Source of the DNA: an uncultured Roseibium sp.
GTDB taxonomy: Bacteria; Pseudomonadota; Alphaproteobacteria; Rhizobiales; Stappiaceae
Assembly (NCBI RefSeq): GCF_963669205.1
Contig: NZ_OY769915.1
Location: 4,500,001-4,564,000, forward strand
Length of the DNA stretch: 64,000 nucleotides
Reading direction: 5' to 3'
The position numbers were made by a program, and so were the translations under genes. Shown here piece after piece: positions 17,695 to 26,636 of the stretch. Every line of letters starts with the position of its first letter. Positions within the stretch are counted from its first letter, which is position 1. Below the pieces are notes generated by a model. That model was not told the DNA's origin, did no database searches, and saw nothing but the letters and a program-made list of their open reading frames with translations.

Positions 17695-18828
17695 ATGTCG
17701 ATCGAGAACGTACTGAAAAAGGCCGTTGACGAGGAGAAAGTGCCATTCGTTGTCGGGATGACCGCGAACTCGGATGGGGTCACGTCCACCCATGCGGCCG
17801 GCAATGCCACCGCTTCGAAAACGGTCGATGCAGATACCGTTTTCCGTATTTTCTCCATGACCAAGGCCGTCGGCGGCCTCGCCGCCGCTATCCTGGTGGA
17901 CCGCGGCAAGCTGACACTCGACACACCGGTCGGCGACCTCCTGGACACCTGGAACGATCTGAAGGTGCTGGAGGGTTTTGACGGCGATACCCCGAAATTG
18001 CGCGATCCGAAAACCCGCGCCACCCTGCGTCATCTGGTAACGCACACAAGCGGGATGGAATACGAGTTCTGGAACACGGACGTGCCGCGCTACATGGAAC
18101 TGACCGGTCATCCCACGATCCTGTCCGGGTTGAAGAGTTCGCTTCAGTACCCGCTGACCTCCGATCCCGGAACACGCTGGGGCTATGGCCCGAGCAGCGA
18201 TTGGCTGGGTCAGATGATTGAAGCAGCCGACGGCAGGCGCATTGACGTCTTCTGCCAGGAGGAAATCTTCGAACCACTGGGCATGACCAGCACGGCGTTC
18301 GAGCCCGCGGGGCTGCAGGAGCGGCTCGCCGACGTCCATATTCGCGGCGAGGACGGCAAGTTCGCGCCAATGGAGATTGCGCCGCCGTCTTTGCCGGAAG
18401 TCTACGGCATGGGACACGCCCTCTACTCCACTCCGAACGATTACATGCGATTCCTCCGCATGATCCTGAACGGAGGACAACTGGGCGGAAATCGCCTTTT
18501 GTCGGAGACCGGGCTGGAGACGATGCTTGGCGACCAGATGAACGGCCTGACATTTCAGACGATGGTTTCCTGTTCTCCCATAACGGCCGATGTCATTCTT
18601 CCGGATGACACGTCTCACAGCATGATCGCGGCCCTGCACACTTCGGATGTTCCCGGAAAACGGTCTGCCGGAACGCAGAGCTGGGCGGGCGTCTGCAACA
18701 CCCATTACTGGGTAGACCCGCGCAAGGACCTGGCCGCCGTGATCATGACCCAGTCCCTCCCCTTCGTGGAACCGGCTTTCATGGAGACCTACGACGCGTT
18801 CGAGCGCGCGGTCTACGCGGCCCACTGA
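17695..18828 (+). CDS. Serine hydrolase, beta-lactamase (class C)/esterase family
   Basis: 377 residues from the ATG at 17695, preceded by GGGGAGG with six bases spacing. The penicillin-binding-protein fold is indicated by the SxxK motif (FSMTK, Ser54/Lys57). The second catalytic block has a tyrosine in RWGYGPSSD (Tyr164), in the position of the usual YxN/YxS. HLVTHTSGMEYEF is typical of the esterase/beta-lactamase-related group. The C-terminal segment reads WAGVCNTHYWVDPRKDLAAV, as in the EstB/carboxylesterase type. There is no signal peptide, so a cytoplasmic esterase is more likely than a true beta-lactamase. Its natural substrate cannot be told from sequence. Confidence 0.88.
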   Translation: MSIENVLKKAVDEEKVPFVVGMTANSDGVTSTHAAGNATASKTVDADTVFRIFSMTKAVGGLAAAILVDRGKLTLDTPVGDLLDTWNDLKVLEGFDGDTPKLRDPKTRATLRHLVTHTSGMEYEFWNTDVPRYMELTGHPTILSGLKSSLQYPLTSDPGTRWGYGPSSDWLGQMIEAADGRRIDVFCQEEIFEPLGMTSTAFEPAGLQERLADVHIRGEDGKFAPMEIAPPSLPEVYGMGHALYSTPNDYMRFLRMILNGGQLGGNRLLSETGLETMLGDQMNGLTFQTMVSCSPITADVILPDDTSHSMIAALHTSDVPGKRSAGTQSWAGVCNTHYWVDPRKDLAAVIMTQSLPFVEPAFMETYDAFERAVYAAH

Positions 18829-18982
18829 CCATCGGCCGCTTTCTCGAAAACAGGGGTTCGGACCAGAAAGCAGGGCCCAACTATTTGAGGGATCATCACC
18901 GGCTCGGTCGGCAGGCACGGTCGTTCCTGCCTGCGGGAACCGGATCGCCATCTCGACGCAGAAGCCAAACCCGGACAAACAA

Positions 18983-19004
18983 GGAGGGACCTGCGGCCCC
19001 TCCC
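18983..19004 (-). terminator. Possible terminator of the EF-G-like gene
   Basis: A 6-bp stem GGAGGG/CCCTCC around ACCTGCGGC at 18984-19004. On the minus strand it is followed by TTGTTTG. The stem is short, so this is tentative. Confidence 0.3.
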
Positions 19005-19035
19005 TGGAATGCGTGTTTCGATAACAAGCGACGGC

Positions 19036-21102
19036 TCAGGCCGCCTGTTGCTTCCCGGATTTCTGCAGCGCCTGCTCGGCGGCCTTGCCGGCAAGTTCGG
19101 CCATGTGGTCGAACTCGGACGTGTAGCTGGCGACACCTGCCGTGGCGGATCTCAGTTCGACGATCAGATCGCCGATTTCCGCTTCCGGCATCAGCGCCTG
19201 CACCTCGTCCCAACCGGGCCAGTTCGGCCTGGCATCAAACCCCAGAAGCTGGCCGCGCCGCGCGGAGACGATGGCATTGACCTTCGCAGTGGCATCGTTC
19301 GGACAGGCCACCACAACCTTGTGGATCGGCTCGAGAAGCACCGGCTTGCATTCCGGCAGCCCCTCGCGGATCGCCAGAATGCCGGCCATCTTGAACGCCT
19401 GGTCCGAGCTGTCGACCGAGTGATAGGAGCCATCCGTCAGACACACGGCGACATCCACCACGGGAAAGCCGAATGTGCCGCGTGTCAGTGCATCGAGGAC
19501 ACCATCCTTGACGGACGGGATATACTGCTTGGGCACGACACCACCGGTGATCGTGTCGCTGAACTGAATGCCCTCACCCCTTGGAAGCGGCGATATTTCC
19601 AGAACCGCGTCCCCGAACTGGCCGTGTCCGCCGGACTGTTTCTTGTGGCGTCCGCGCACCTTGGTCTTGCCCCTTATCGTTTCGGCATAGGGCACATGCG
19701 GTGCGTGCACCGCGACATCGAGACCATATTTTCCGGCAAGCCGTTCCTGGGCGACCCTGAGATGCATTTCACCCTGGCCCGCCAGCAGCGTTTCCGCTGT
19801 CGCCTGGTTCTGGCTGATCGAAAGGGACGGATCTTCCTCGACCAGTTTCGCCAGCGCCGTTGAAAGCCGGACCTCGTCCTTCCTCTGTGCTGCCGAAACC
19901 GCGGTTGCCAGCACAGGACTGCGCCGTTCGCCCGCGTCCATGCTCACCAGGTCACCCTGATCATGGCTCAGGAGATCTCCCGTTGCCACGCCGTCGAGGC
20001 GGCCGAGCGCGACAAGGTCGCCCTTGCTCGCTGTCGCCGTCTTGCTGGCATGCTGTCCGAAGATGGAGAAGAGGCCGGAAACCTTCACCTCATCGCGGCC
20101 GTTGCGGAACAGGCTGTCACCATCCGACACCTGACCTTCCAGCACCCGCGCAATGGAAAGCTTGCCACCGTGCTGGGTATGCATGGTCTTGATGACCTGA
20201 AGCAGCGAGCCGGTATGCCTGTCTGCCGCCCGGTACTTGAGAACGTCGACACCCGGCGCTTCATGGCGCAGCGCCTTCAAAAGACGGCTGACACCGTTGC
20301 CGTGATCGGCCGAACCGAAGAACACCGGGCAGATGAGACCGTCGCGCATTTCCTTCACCAGGTCGGAAAACACGAGGTCGCGGTCCGGTGCGATGTCCTC
20401 CAGCAGCGCTTCCATGAGATCGTCGTCGTGATCGGCCAGAAGCTCCAGCATCGTGAACCTGGCTTCCAGTTCGCGCGCCCGGTCCTCATCTGACATGTCG
20501 ACCTGCGTGCTTGCTTCCTTCTCGTGATAGACATGCGCGCGTTCCAGCGCGAGATCGATGAAACCGGTCGCCTGACCGTCCTCCCAGATCGGGATCTGCC
20601 GCAGCACCAGCGGCACGGCGGAAGCCGGCTGCAGCACGGACAGCACATCGCGGACGCGCCGGTTGCTCTTGTCGATCTTGTTCAAAAACAAAACCCGCGG
20701 AATGGCGCGGGCTTCAAGAGCTTTCAGGATGAGCTGCAAGGCCGGAACCTTGCGCTCGTCGTCCTCCGCGACAACGATGGCGAGGTCGACACCGCTTAGA
20801 GCTCCGTCCATTTCGCTCAGGAATTCCACTGAACCGGGACAGTCGACGAAAACGAACCGGTCGCCGAGATAGTCCGTTTCGGCGATGTTCACTTCAACGC
20901 TCATCCCGTGCGCGCGCGCTTCCGGCGAGGCATCGCCCACGGTGTTTCCGTCGGTTACCGTGCCTTGCCGTTGAAGCTTGTCCGTTCGCGCGAGCAACGC
21001 CTCCAAGAGACTGGTCTTTCCGCTGCCGAAAGGACCGACGAGGGCGATGCAGCGCGGCGTACTGCCGGCAGCTGATCCTTTTCCGTTTATCGAGTTTGCC
21101 AT
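19036..21102 (-). CDS. EF-G-like translational GTPase with altered G-domain motifs
   Basis: 688 residues from the ATG at 21102, which has GGGAGG seven bases upstream; the frame continues upstream without coding character. The layout is that of elongation factor G: G domain, domain II, then domains III-V (QFSDTITGGVVPKQYIPSVKDG). The GTPase motifs differ from true EF-G: the P-loop is GPFGSGKT (23-30) instead of AHxDxGKT. The G3 motif is DCPGS (87-91) instead of DTPGH, so the catalytic histidine is replaced by serine. The NKID motif (141-144) is intact. This matches the 'EF-G-like' paralogue in alphaproteobacteria, of unknown role. It is not the fusA of the ribosomal-protein operon. Confidence 0.85.
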   Translation of the reverse strand: MANSINGKGSAAGSTPRCIALVGPFGSGKTSLLEALLARTDKLQRQGTVTDGNTVGDASPEARAHGMSVEVNIAETDYLGDRFVFVDCPGSVEFLSEMDGALSGVDLAIVVAEDDERKVPALQLILKALEARAIPRVLFLNKIDKSNRRVRDVLSVLQPASAVPLVLRQIPIWEDGQATGFIDLALERAHVYHEKEASTQVDMSDEDRARELEARFTMLELLADHDDDLMEALLEDIAPDRDLVFSDLVKEMRDGLICPVFFGSADHGNGVSRLLKALRHEAPGVDVLKYRAADRHTGSLLQVIKTMHTQHGGKLSIARVLEGQVSDGDSLFRNGRDEVKVSGLFSIFGQHASKTATASKGDLVALGRLDGVATGDLLSHDQGDLVSMDAGERRSPVLATAVSAAQRKDEVRLSTALAKLVEEDPSLSISQNQATAETLLAGQGEMHLRVAQERLAGKYGLDVAVHAPHVPYAETIRGKTKVRGRHKKQSGGHGQFGDAVLEISPLPRGEGIQFSDTITGGVVPKQYIPSVKDGVLDALTRGTFGFPVVDVAVCLTDGSYHSVDSSDQAFKMAGILAIREGLPECKPVLLEPIHKVVVACPNDATAKVNAIVSARRGQLLGFDARPNWPGWDEVQALMPEAEIGDLIVELRSATAGVASYTSEFDHMAELAGKAAEQALQKSGKQQAA

Positions 21103-21515
21103 AATGAACCTCCCGTGTGTTCGGGGATATCCCCGCAACAACGCGGCATGGCCGACGAGGGACGCGGGCCTGCCGCGTCGCACCCCTATTGGATCTTTGC
21201 CCGTTCCGGCTGCATGGCTATTTGCCCTGCAATCGGGCATTCGATCTGGGGCGAGGCAATATCGTCGCGCCGAATGAGGCCTCAAGGCAAGGGAATTATG
21301 CGCCGCAGCGCAGCAATTCCGCTGCCCGCACCGAAACACCGCTCAAAAACAGGATCTTGCCGTGTTGGTCGCCGAAACCTGTGCCTCGCGCCAACCCCCC
21401 GGGACGCAGCGGCCTTTTGGACCGTTGCCCAAAGCACAAAGGAAGCGCTAACCTATGGTTAGATGTTAGGGTCGTCCCGCAGCCGGGATGACAGCAGAAA
21501 TCGAAGGTTTCCTTG
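21103..21515. other. Divergent spacer EF-G-like gene / small secreted protein
   Basis: About 413 bases with no gene. It contains a short inverted repeat CTAACC-TAT-GGTTAG (21448-21462). A compact hairpin GTCGTCCCGC / CCGGGATGAC (21471-21492) lies just before the next gene. Confidence 0.55.
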
Positions 21516-21812
21516 ATGAGTATCGGCAAAAGCCTCTTGCTGGCTTCCCTCTGTTTCTTCTGCGTCCAGCCTCTGGCTGCGCAGAACGTGCAGCTCCGCG
21601 GCCTGCCCAACACCGGTGGCTTGCCGCCGGCCGAGCAGATGCTCAATCAGAACCTCAACAATCAGAAGAACAATTTCTCGACCCGAACGCAGATCGACCA
21701 GGCGAACCGCCTGAACCGCACCGAACAGATCAACCGCCTCAATGCCAGGCGAGAGAATTTCGCAAACCCGTGCGCAAGTCCGGGCGCCCCCTGCGATATC
21801 GAGAAAAAGTAG
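21516..21812 (+). CDS. Small secreted protein, Asn/Gln-rich
   Basis: 98 residues. The start is the ATG at 21516 (MSIGKSLLLASLCFFCVQ); an in-frame TTG lies one codon upstream. A classical signal peptide ends near PLAAQN (about residue 23). The mature part is rich in Asn, Gln and Arg (LNQNLNNQKNNFSTRTQ, NRLNRTEQINRLNARR), which suggests a helical or disordered chain. Two cysteines near the C-terminus (NPCASPGAPCD) could form a disulfide in the periplasm. No family recognised. Confidence 0.6.
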   Translation: MSIGKSLLLASLCFFCVQPLAAQNVQLRGLPNTGGLPPAEQMLNQNLNNQKNNFSTRTQIDQANRLNRTEQINRLNARRENFANPCASPGAPCDIEKK

Positions 21813-21875
21813 GACCGGACAAACGAGCGTCCGGTCCGGGACAGCAGCCCGTGTTTCAATCGGGACCCGTTGACG

Positions 21876-22355
21876 TCAGTTGATCTGTTCCAGCGTCATT
21901 TTGCTGACGCCGAGGGTCAGATTGGTTCCCGTCTGGCTTTCGAGGCTGAACGGGTTGAGAGCAATCGACCGGTCAAAGCCACCGAGCAATGCATTGGCCT
22001 TGATCCCGGCACCGAGGCTCGCGCCGGCCGTGAGCCCTCCGTAGGTGCCGGCCAGAAGGCCCGGCTTCCGGTTCGCGGACGGGGCAAGGACACCCCAGAC
22101 AAGCGTCGCTTCCTTGGTCTTTCCGATATCGAGACCGTAGTCCCTCACGTCGCCCCGGTAGTATTCGACATCGCCGCCATCGGCCGGCTTGAAACTGCAG
22201 CCGAGTTTCGCGGAGGACCCGACGATGAAGCTGTGCTCGCCTTCAACGAGGCAACTCAGCGTTCCTATTTCAACTTTCGGGGTGTCCTCCGATGCCTGCG
22301 CTGATGCGGCAACTGTCAGAACAGCAGCGGCGAGTGCCCTGCCAAGAATACGCAT
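21876..22355 (-). CDS. DUF992-family secreted protein
   Basis: 159 residues. The ATG at 22355 gives a signal peptide (MRILGRALAAAVLTVAASAQA), with GGAG nine bases upstream. The mature part matches my memory of the DUF992 family of alphaproteobacterial periplasmic proteins. It has an early VEIGTLSCLVEGEHSFIVGS with a cysteine paired with GCSF, then GATYGGLTAGAS-like glycine-rich segments (LAGTYGGLTAGASLGAGIK) and SIALNPFSLESQTGTNLTLG. Function is unknown. Confidence 0.8.
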   Translation of the reverse strand: MRILGRALAAAVLTVAASAQASEDTPKVEIGTLSCLVEGEHSFIVGSSAKLGCSFKPADGGDVEYYRGDVRDYGLDIGKTKEATLVWGVLAPSANRKPGLLAGTYGGLTAGASLGAGIKANALLGGFDRSIALNPFSLESQTGTNLTLGVSKMTLEQIN

Positions 22356-22477
22356 AATGATCATCTCCGTATCAAAAACAGTCCCGCGCACGCGAAACGT
22401 CGGGCGGGAACGCGCGAGGTATGCAACCGCTTCGCGTCAAAATCTGGGCAGGCGCATCGCCGCGTGGCAGGAAGTGT

Positions 22478-23083
22478 TCAGGCTTCGCGCGCGGTGCCGG
22501 AAAATTCCTGATCCGGCGGGACCGCAAGCGCAGCGACGGCGGAAGGTCCGGAATGGTCCGCCTGGCGCGCCAGCAAGAACCTGCGACCGCCGATCAGGAC
22601 AGTGAGCGTGACAATCACGGGCACCAGACTGCTCTCCGGTCGCGACAGGGCCCAGATCATCCCGGATGCAGAGACTGCCAGCATCACCAGCGAATAGCGC
22701 CACCTCTGTCTGGACGGTAATCCCGCTGATCCAATGAAGCCCCGTTTTGTGAAAACGGTCAGGCAAAGCCCGGCCACGAAAACACTCAGCAAAACGGCGC
22801 TATGGGCATAAGCGGCAAGGAGCGCACCCAGATCGGTGAAACCCATGCGGAAGGCGCCAACGATCAGGGGCGTCACCAGGAGGAGATGCAGATTAACGCC
22901 CAGAAGCACCGGGTTCATCCTTGATTTGAGCCTATAAAACAACAGGAACGAAATCAGCGCGAACAAAGCCCCGCACCAACCGGCCAATTCCAGATCTCCG
23001 CTCTGGCGCCACACGAGCAGAAAAGCGACAGACGGCAATCCTTCGAAAATGTCCTGAAGCCATTGTTGCTGATGCGATTTCAT
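22478..23083 (-). CDS. Hypothetical multi-pass membrane protein
   Basis: 201 residues from the ATG at 23083 (MKSHQQQWLQDIFEGLPSV). Hydrophobic segments suggest five or six membrane spans, including SVAFLLVWRQ, LAGWCGALFALISFLLFY, LGVNLHLLLVTPLIVGAF, SAVLLSVFVAGLCLTVF, YSLVMLAVSASGMIWAL and SLVPVIVTLTVLIGG. A hydrophilic tail follows. No family recognised; it stands alone between DUF992 and the glycan cluster. Confidence 0.65.
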   Translation of the reverse strand: MKSHQQQWLQDIFEGLPSVAFLLVWRQSGDLELAGWCGALFALISFLLFYRLKSRMNPVLLGVNLHLLLVTPLIVGAFRMGFTDLGALLAAYAHSAVLLSVFVAGLCLTVFTKRGFIGSAGLPSRQRWRYSLVMLAVSASGMIWALSRPESSLVPVIVTLTVLIGGRRFLLARQADHSGPSAVAALAVPPDQEFSGTAREA

Positions 23084-23341
23084 CCTCGCAATCCTCTCGC
23101 GCTTTCCGCCCGCCACCCGCGACGGCACCACCCGATTTCATCTTGGATCGTCACCGCCGCCCGCGCCAAAACGGCCAAGAATTATCAATTTTTTAAAGTG
23201 TAAGTCGTACATTTACAAACGATAAGGTCAGGACATTTTTTGCGGAAACGGAAGCCTTTTTCTGAAGTCTTCCGCCTCTCAAGCTCACAACCTGGTCAAC
23301 GGCGTAACAAACGTAAACCAGTCTGAAGTCTTGCGCTTTCC

Positions 23342-24349
23342 ATGAAACTGATCGTCCAAATTCCCTGCTACAACGAAGAAACCACGCTGGCTCTGGTCGT
23401 TGCCTGTATCCCGAGATCGATACCGGGGATCAGCAAGGTTGAAATCCAGATCATCGACGACGGATCGACCGACCGGACCGTTGAGATCGCCAGGTTGTGC
23501 GGCGTTGACCACATTGTTCTGAACGGTCGCAACAAGGGCCTCGCCAGAAGCTTTCAGAAGGGCATTGAATCGGCACTCGCCCTGGGTGCCGACATCATCG
23601 TCAATACCGATGGCGACAACCAGTATTCCGGCGGCAGCATTCCCGATCTCGTCAAACCGATCCTGGAAAAACAGGCGGACATCGTGGTCGGCGACCGCAA
23701 ACCCGGTGACAATCCGGAATTCTCCTGGCTGAAACGTCAGCTGCAGAAGCTCGGAACGCGCGTCGTGCGCAATCTCTCCGGCGTCGACGTGGGCGACGCG
23801 GTGTCCGGTTTCCGGGCCTATACGCGCGAAGCGGCCTTTTCCATCAACGTGATGACACGCTTCAGCTACACCACGGAAACGCTCATTCATGCCGGGCAGC
23901 ACGGGTTGACCGTCCTGTCGGTTCCGGTCGAGACAAATCCGACGACGCGGCCGTCGAGGCTCGCCGGATCCACCTTCCGTTTCCTGAAGAAACAGATCGT
24001 CACGATCCTGCGAAGCTACTTCATGTACCGCTCCCTGAACGCGTTTCTGTGGGCAGGCGTGATCATGATCACGGTCGGCCTGTTGCCCGTTGTGCGGTTT
24101 CTCTACTTCTTTTCGATCGGTGACGGCGAAGGGCGGCTGCAGTCTCTCGTTCTCGGCAGCATGTTCCTGCTGGCCGGCTACATCACGGTCGTCATCGCGT
24201 TCCTGAGTGACGCGCTGGCAACCAACCGGCGTCTGACCGAGGCTGTGCTGGAACGCGTGCGCCGTCTTGAACAACAGCCCGCCGCGGAGAAACCGTCGGA
24301 TCTGAATGAACCGCTTCGCATTGTTGGTCAATCCCATGACACAGTCTAG
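23342..24349 (+). CDS. Glycosyltransferase family 2 (polyprenyl-phosphate sugar transferase-like)
   Basis: 335 residues. The N-terminal GT-A catalytic domain has IVQIPCYNEETTLALVV at the start and IIDDGSTDRTVEIAR near residue 38. NKGLARSFQKGI follows near 64, and the metal-binding NTDGDNQY near 91. Two C-terminal membrane helices (about 230-255 and 265-290, LWAGVIMITVGLLPVVRFLY and MFLLAGYITVVIAFLSD) resemble DPM1/ArnC-like enzymes that transfer sugar to a lipid carrier. It starts a four-gene plus-strand cluster; the next gene overlaps its 3' end. A cytoplasmic-face lipid-linked sugar donor is the likely product (inference). Confidence 0.88.
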   Translation: MKLIVQIPCYNEETTLALVVACIPRSIPGISKVEIQIIDDGSTDRTVEIARLCGVDHIVLNGRNKGLARSFQKGIESALALGADIIVNTDGDNQYSGGSIPDLVKPILEKQADIVVGDRKPGDNPEFSWLKRQLQKLGTRVVRNLSGVDVGDAVSGFRAYTREAAFSINVMTRFSYTTETLIHAGQHGLTVLSVPVETNPTTRPSRLAGSTFRFLKKQIVTILRSYFMYRSLNAFLWAGVIMITVGLLPVVRFLYFFSIGDGEGRLQSLVLGSMFLLAGYITVVIAFLSDALATNRRLTEAVLERVRRLEQQPAAEKPSDLNEPLRIVGQSHDTV

Positions 24350-25865
24350 TTCCGCGGCGGCTCCGGCTGAAAACATTACGCTTTTCCGGGCGATCGATCT
24401 GATTGCCATCGGCACGGTATTCTACGGCATTCTGGCCAGCGGCATTCTGCAGGGGCCCGGTGCCTTCCCACTGGGCCAGAACATCTACGACGAATACTAT
24501 CTCGCCATCCTGTCCGGCCATCTCGACCTTCCTGCCCGTGTTGTCCAGATCGAAGGACACTACACGGCCGACGGGACAGCCTATCTCTATCATGGTGTCG
24601 GTCCGCTTGTGACGCGGTTCCTGCTCGGCTGGTTCTGGCCGTTTCAAAATGTGGGTCTCGCGCAGTTGTCAATCTGGACCTGGGCGTGCCTTGGAACGCT
24701 GTGCTACCACGCGGCATTCATCAAGGTATGTGCAAGGGATCTCGCGCCGCTGGGAAGCCGTGGGGTGTCGCTCAGCCGGCTGCTCGGTATTGCCGTCTGG
24801 TTCGGCGGTCCCGGTTTCCTGCTGGCAGCGAACACATCCTTCTACCATGAGCCGATTGCGCTAGCCTATGCGGCAACCGGCGCGTTCGTGCTGATCTGGA
24901 CCCATGTCGGGTTTGGCGGCTGGCCGCTCTGGCGCACGGCAATTCCCTGCGCGCTGTTGGCGGCCCTGACCCTGCATGCCCGCCCGAACATCGCGATCGG
25001 TCTTTACCTCGCCTGCACCTTGTGCCTGCTCGTCCTCACGACCACGTCGCTCCGCCAACATTGGCTTCGCATCGCGCTCGCCTTCGCGATCCTCGGTGCG
25101 AGCGGTGTCGGCTATCTGGGGCTGAACGTGGCCCGGTTCGGCGACGCCGCCCAGACCCATGGCAGTTTCGCGAAGACCGAGGTCCAGTACGGTTTTGTCT
25201 TCTGGGGCTTCGAAGAGACCGACAGCGAACGCGCCGAAGCCTTCAAGACGCACGGCAAGTTCAATATCAGGCGCATTCCCCACAATTTCACGGTCTACGC
25301 GTTCGACCCGCCGATGATCAAAACCTATCTGGACCCGGTCTCTGAACGTTTCCACGCCTTCACGAAGCAGGTTCTGGCAGGCGACCTCGGCTTCATCAAG
25401 ATCGAACAGCCCTATGTCGGGATCGTGTTCCTGTGGCCGCTATGGATCGTGTTCGCCGTCTATTCGATCTCGGCATCCCGAGCGACCTGGAGGAAAATGG
25501 CAATTCCGGTGGCAGGCGGACTGGCAATCGCGTTGCTGACACTTTCCTACGGCACCGTGACGCTCCGCTATCGGGTCGACATCTGGCCGGCCTTGAGCCT
25601 GTTCGCGCTCATCGGGTTGGCCGCGCTCTTGCCGAAATTCGCCGCCTCGCCGGAACGGGCATCCTGGAAATGGGGCATAGGCGCCTGTTTCATCGTGGGT
25701 CTTTTGTTTTCGGCCAACAGCGCGGGACAATTGAGATTTTTCCAGGTCAATGAGCAGACCAGACCAGTCTGGACGCTTGACCAGTGCCGGCTGCTGACCG
25801 GAAAAAAAGGGTACTCGGAGGCAGACACGATCAGAATTTGCCAGCCACCCAGGATCGGCGGATGA
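24336..25865 (+). CDS. Polytopic membrane protein, glycosyltransferase-C-like
   Basis: 509 residues from the ATG at 24336, overlapping the GT2 stop by 14 bases; an ATG at 24306 is also possible. About ten hydrophobic segments are spread through the protein (for example FGGPGFLLAANTSFYHEP, ILGASGVGYLGLNVARFG, VGIVFLWPLWIVFAVYSI). An early acidic loop includes NIYDEYYLAILSGHLDLP. The overall shape resembles GT-C membrane glycosyltransferases that use polyprenyl-phosphate sugars, which would suit the neighbouring GT2 product; this is inference from architecture and context. I recognise no specific family. Confidence 0.6.
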   Translation: MTQSSSAAAPAENITLFRAIDLIAIGTVFYGILASGILQGPGAFPLGQNIYDEYYLAILSGHLDLPARVVQIEGHYTADGTAYLYHGVGPLVTRFLLGWFWPFQNVGLAQLSIWTWACLGTLCYHAAFIKVCARDLAPLGSRGVSLSRLLGIAVWFGGPGFLLAANTSFYHEPIALAYAATGAFVLIWTHVGFGGWPLWRTAIPCALLAALTLHARPNIAIGLYLACTLCLLVLTTTSLRQHWLRIALAFAILGASGVGYLGLNVARFGDAAQTHGSFAKTEVQYGFVFWGFEETDSERAEAFKTHGKFNIRRIPHNFTVYAFDPPMIKTYLDPVSERFHAFTKQVLAGDLGFIKIEQPYVGIVFLWPLWIVFAVYSISASRATWRKMAIPVAGGLAIALLTLSYGTVTLRYRVDIWPALSLFALIGLAALLPKFAASPERASWKWGIGACFIVGLLFSANSAGQLRFFQVNEQTRPVWTLDQCRLLTGKKGYSEADTIRICQPPRIGG

Positions 25866-26629
25866 CGGCTGCGATGAACCTGAATCCGCTACCAGGGGCT
25901 AAACAGGCATATGTCGGAACGGTGCGTCTTGCACGCCCGGTCGCCCGCTGGCTCGGCCTGATCAACTGCTTGAATTCGGCAGCCACGGAAAAACGCTGGG
26001 CCCATTGGCTGACAAGTCTCTTCGCCATTCATGACATCGACGGGCTCATAGAACTGGACGTTCCCTGGTGGACCTACGGCGCCATCGACAGGATCGCTGC
26101 GTTTTTGCGGGAACACCCGCAAGCGCGCGTGTTCGAATACGGCTCCGGCGCCAGTACGGTCTGGCTCTCTAAACGGGCGGGTGCTGTCAAAAGCGTCGAG
26201 CACGACAAGTCCTGGCACGCTCTGGTAAGCGAGCGTCTGAATTCTGGTAAGCCTGGCGAAACCGGTGCTTACAGGCTTATCGAAGCCACCCCGGCATCGC
26301 CTGGCAGCGATCCTGTTTACCTGTCCGAAAAGCCCGGATATGCGGGGCTCTCGTTTGAAAGCTACGCAAAGGCAATTCTGCAGGAGGACGGTCTGTTCGA
26401 CGTGATCGTCATAGACGGCCGTGCGCGCGGCGCCTGCCTGCGGCATGCAGTCGAAAAACTGTCAGAAGACGGCATCATCGTTTTCGACAATTCCAGGCGG
26501 CAACGCTACCAGGAAGCGATGGGAACGTGCGGGCTTCAGGCGCAGCACTTCCGGGGCCTGACCCCGTCCCTTCCCTATTCTGAAGAAACAACCATTCTTC
26601 AAAGGCTGCCCGGACACCCCAAGGAGTGA
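25862..26629 (+). CDS. Class I SAM-dependent methyltransferase-like protein
   Basis: 255 residues. The start ATG at 25862 overlaps the previous stop as ATGA, indicating translational coupling. A Rossmann-type SAM-binding motif reads RVFEYGSGASTVWLSKRAG (about residue 90), followed by VKSVEHDKSWHALVSERL. The later acidic strand is LFDVIVIDGRARGACL and the next strand DGIIVFDNSRRQRY. This matches the FkbM/glycan-cluster type of methyltransferase-like proteins. The acceptor is unknown; position in the cluster suggests an envelope glycan. Confidence 0.75.
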   Translation: MTAAMNLNPLPGAKQAYVGTVRLARPVARWLGLINCLNSAATEKRWAHWLTSLFAIHDIDGLIELDVPWWTYGAIDRIAAFLREHPQARVFEYGSGASTVWLSKRAGAVKSVEHDKSWHALVSERLNSGKPGETGAYRLIEATPASPGSDPVYLSEKPGYAGLSFESYAKAILQEDGLFDVIVIDGRARGACLRHAVEKLSEDGIIVFDNSRRQRYQEAMGTCGLQAQHFRGLTPSLPYSEETTILQRLPGHPKE

Positions 26630-26636
26630 AAACGGC

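Noticed and set aside
17641..18978. 445-codon minus-strand frame opposite the serine hydrolase
   Set aside because: Shadow of a gene with clear SxxK and Tyr motifs on the other strand.
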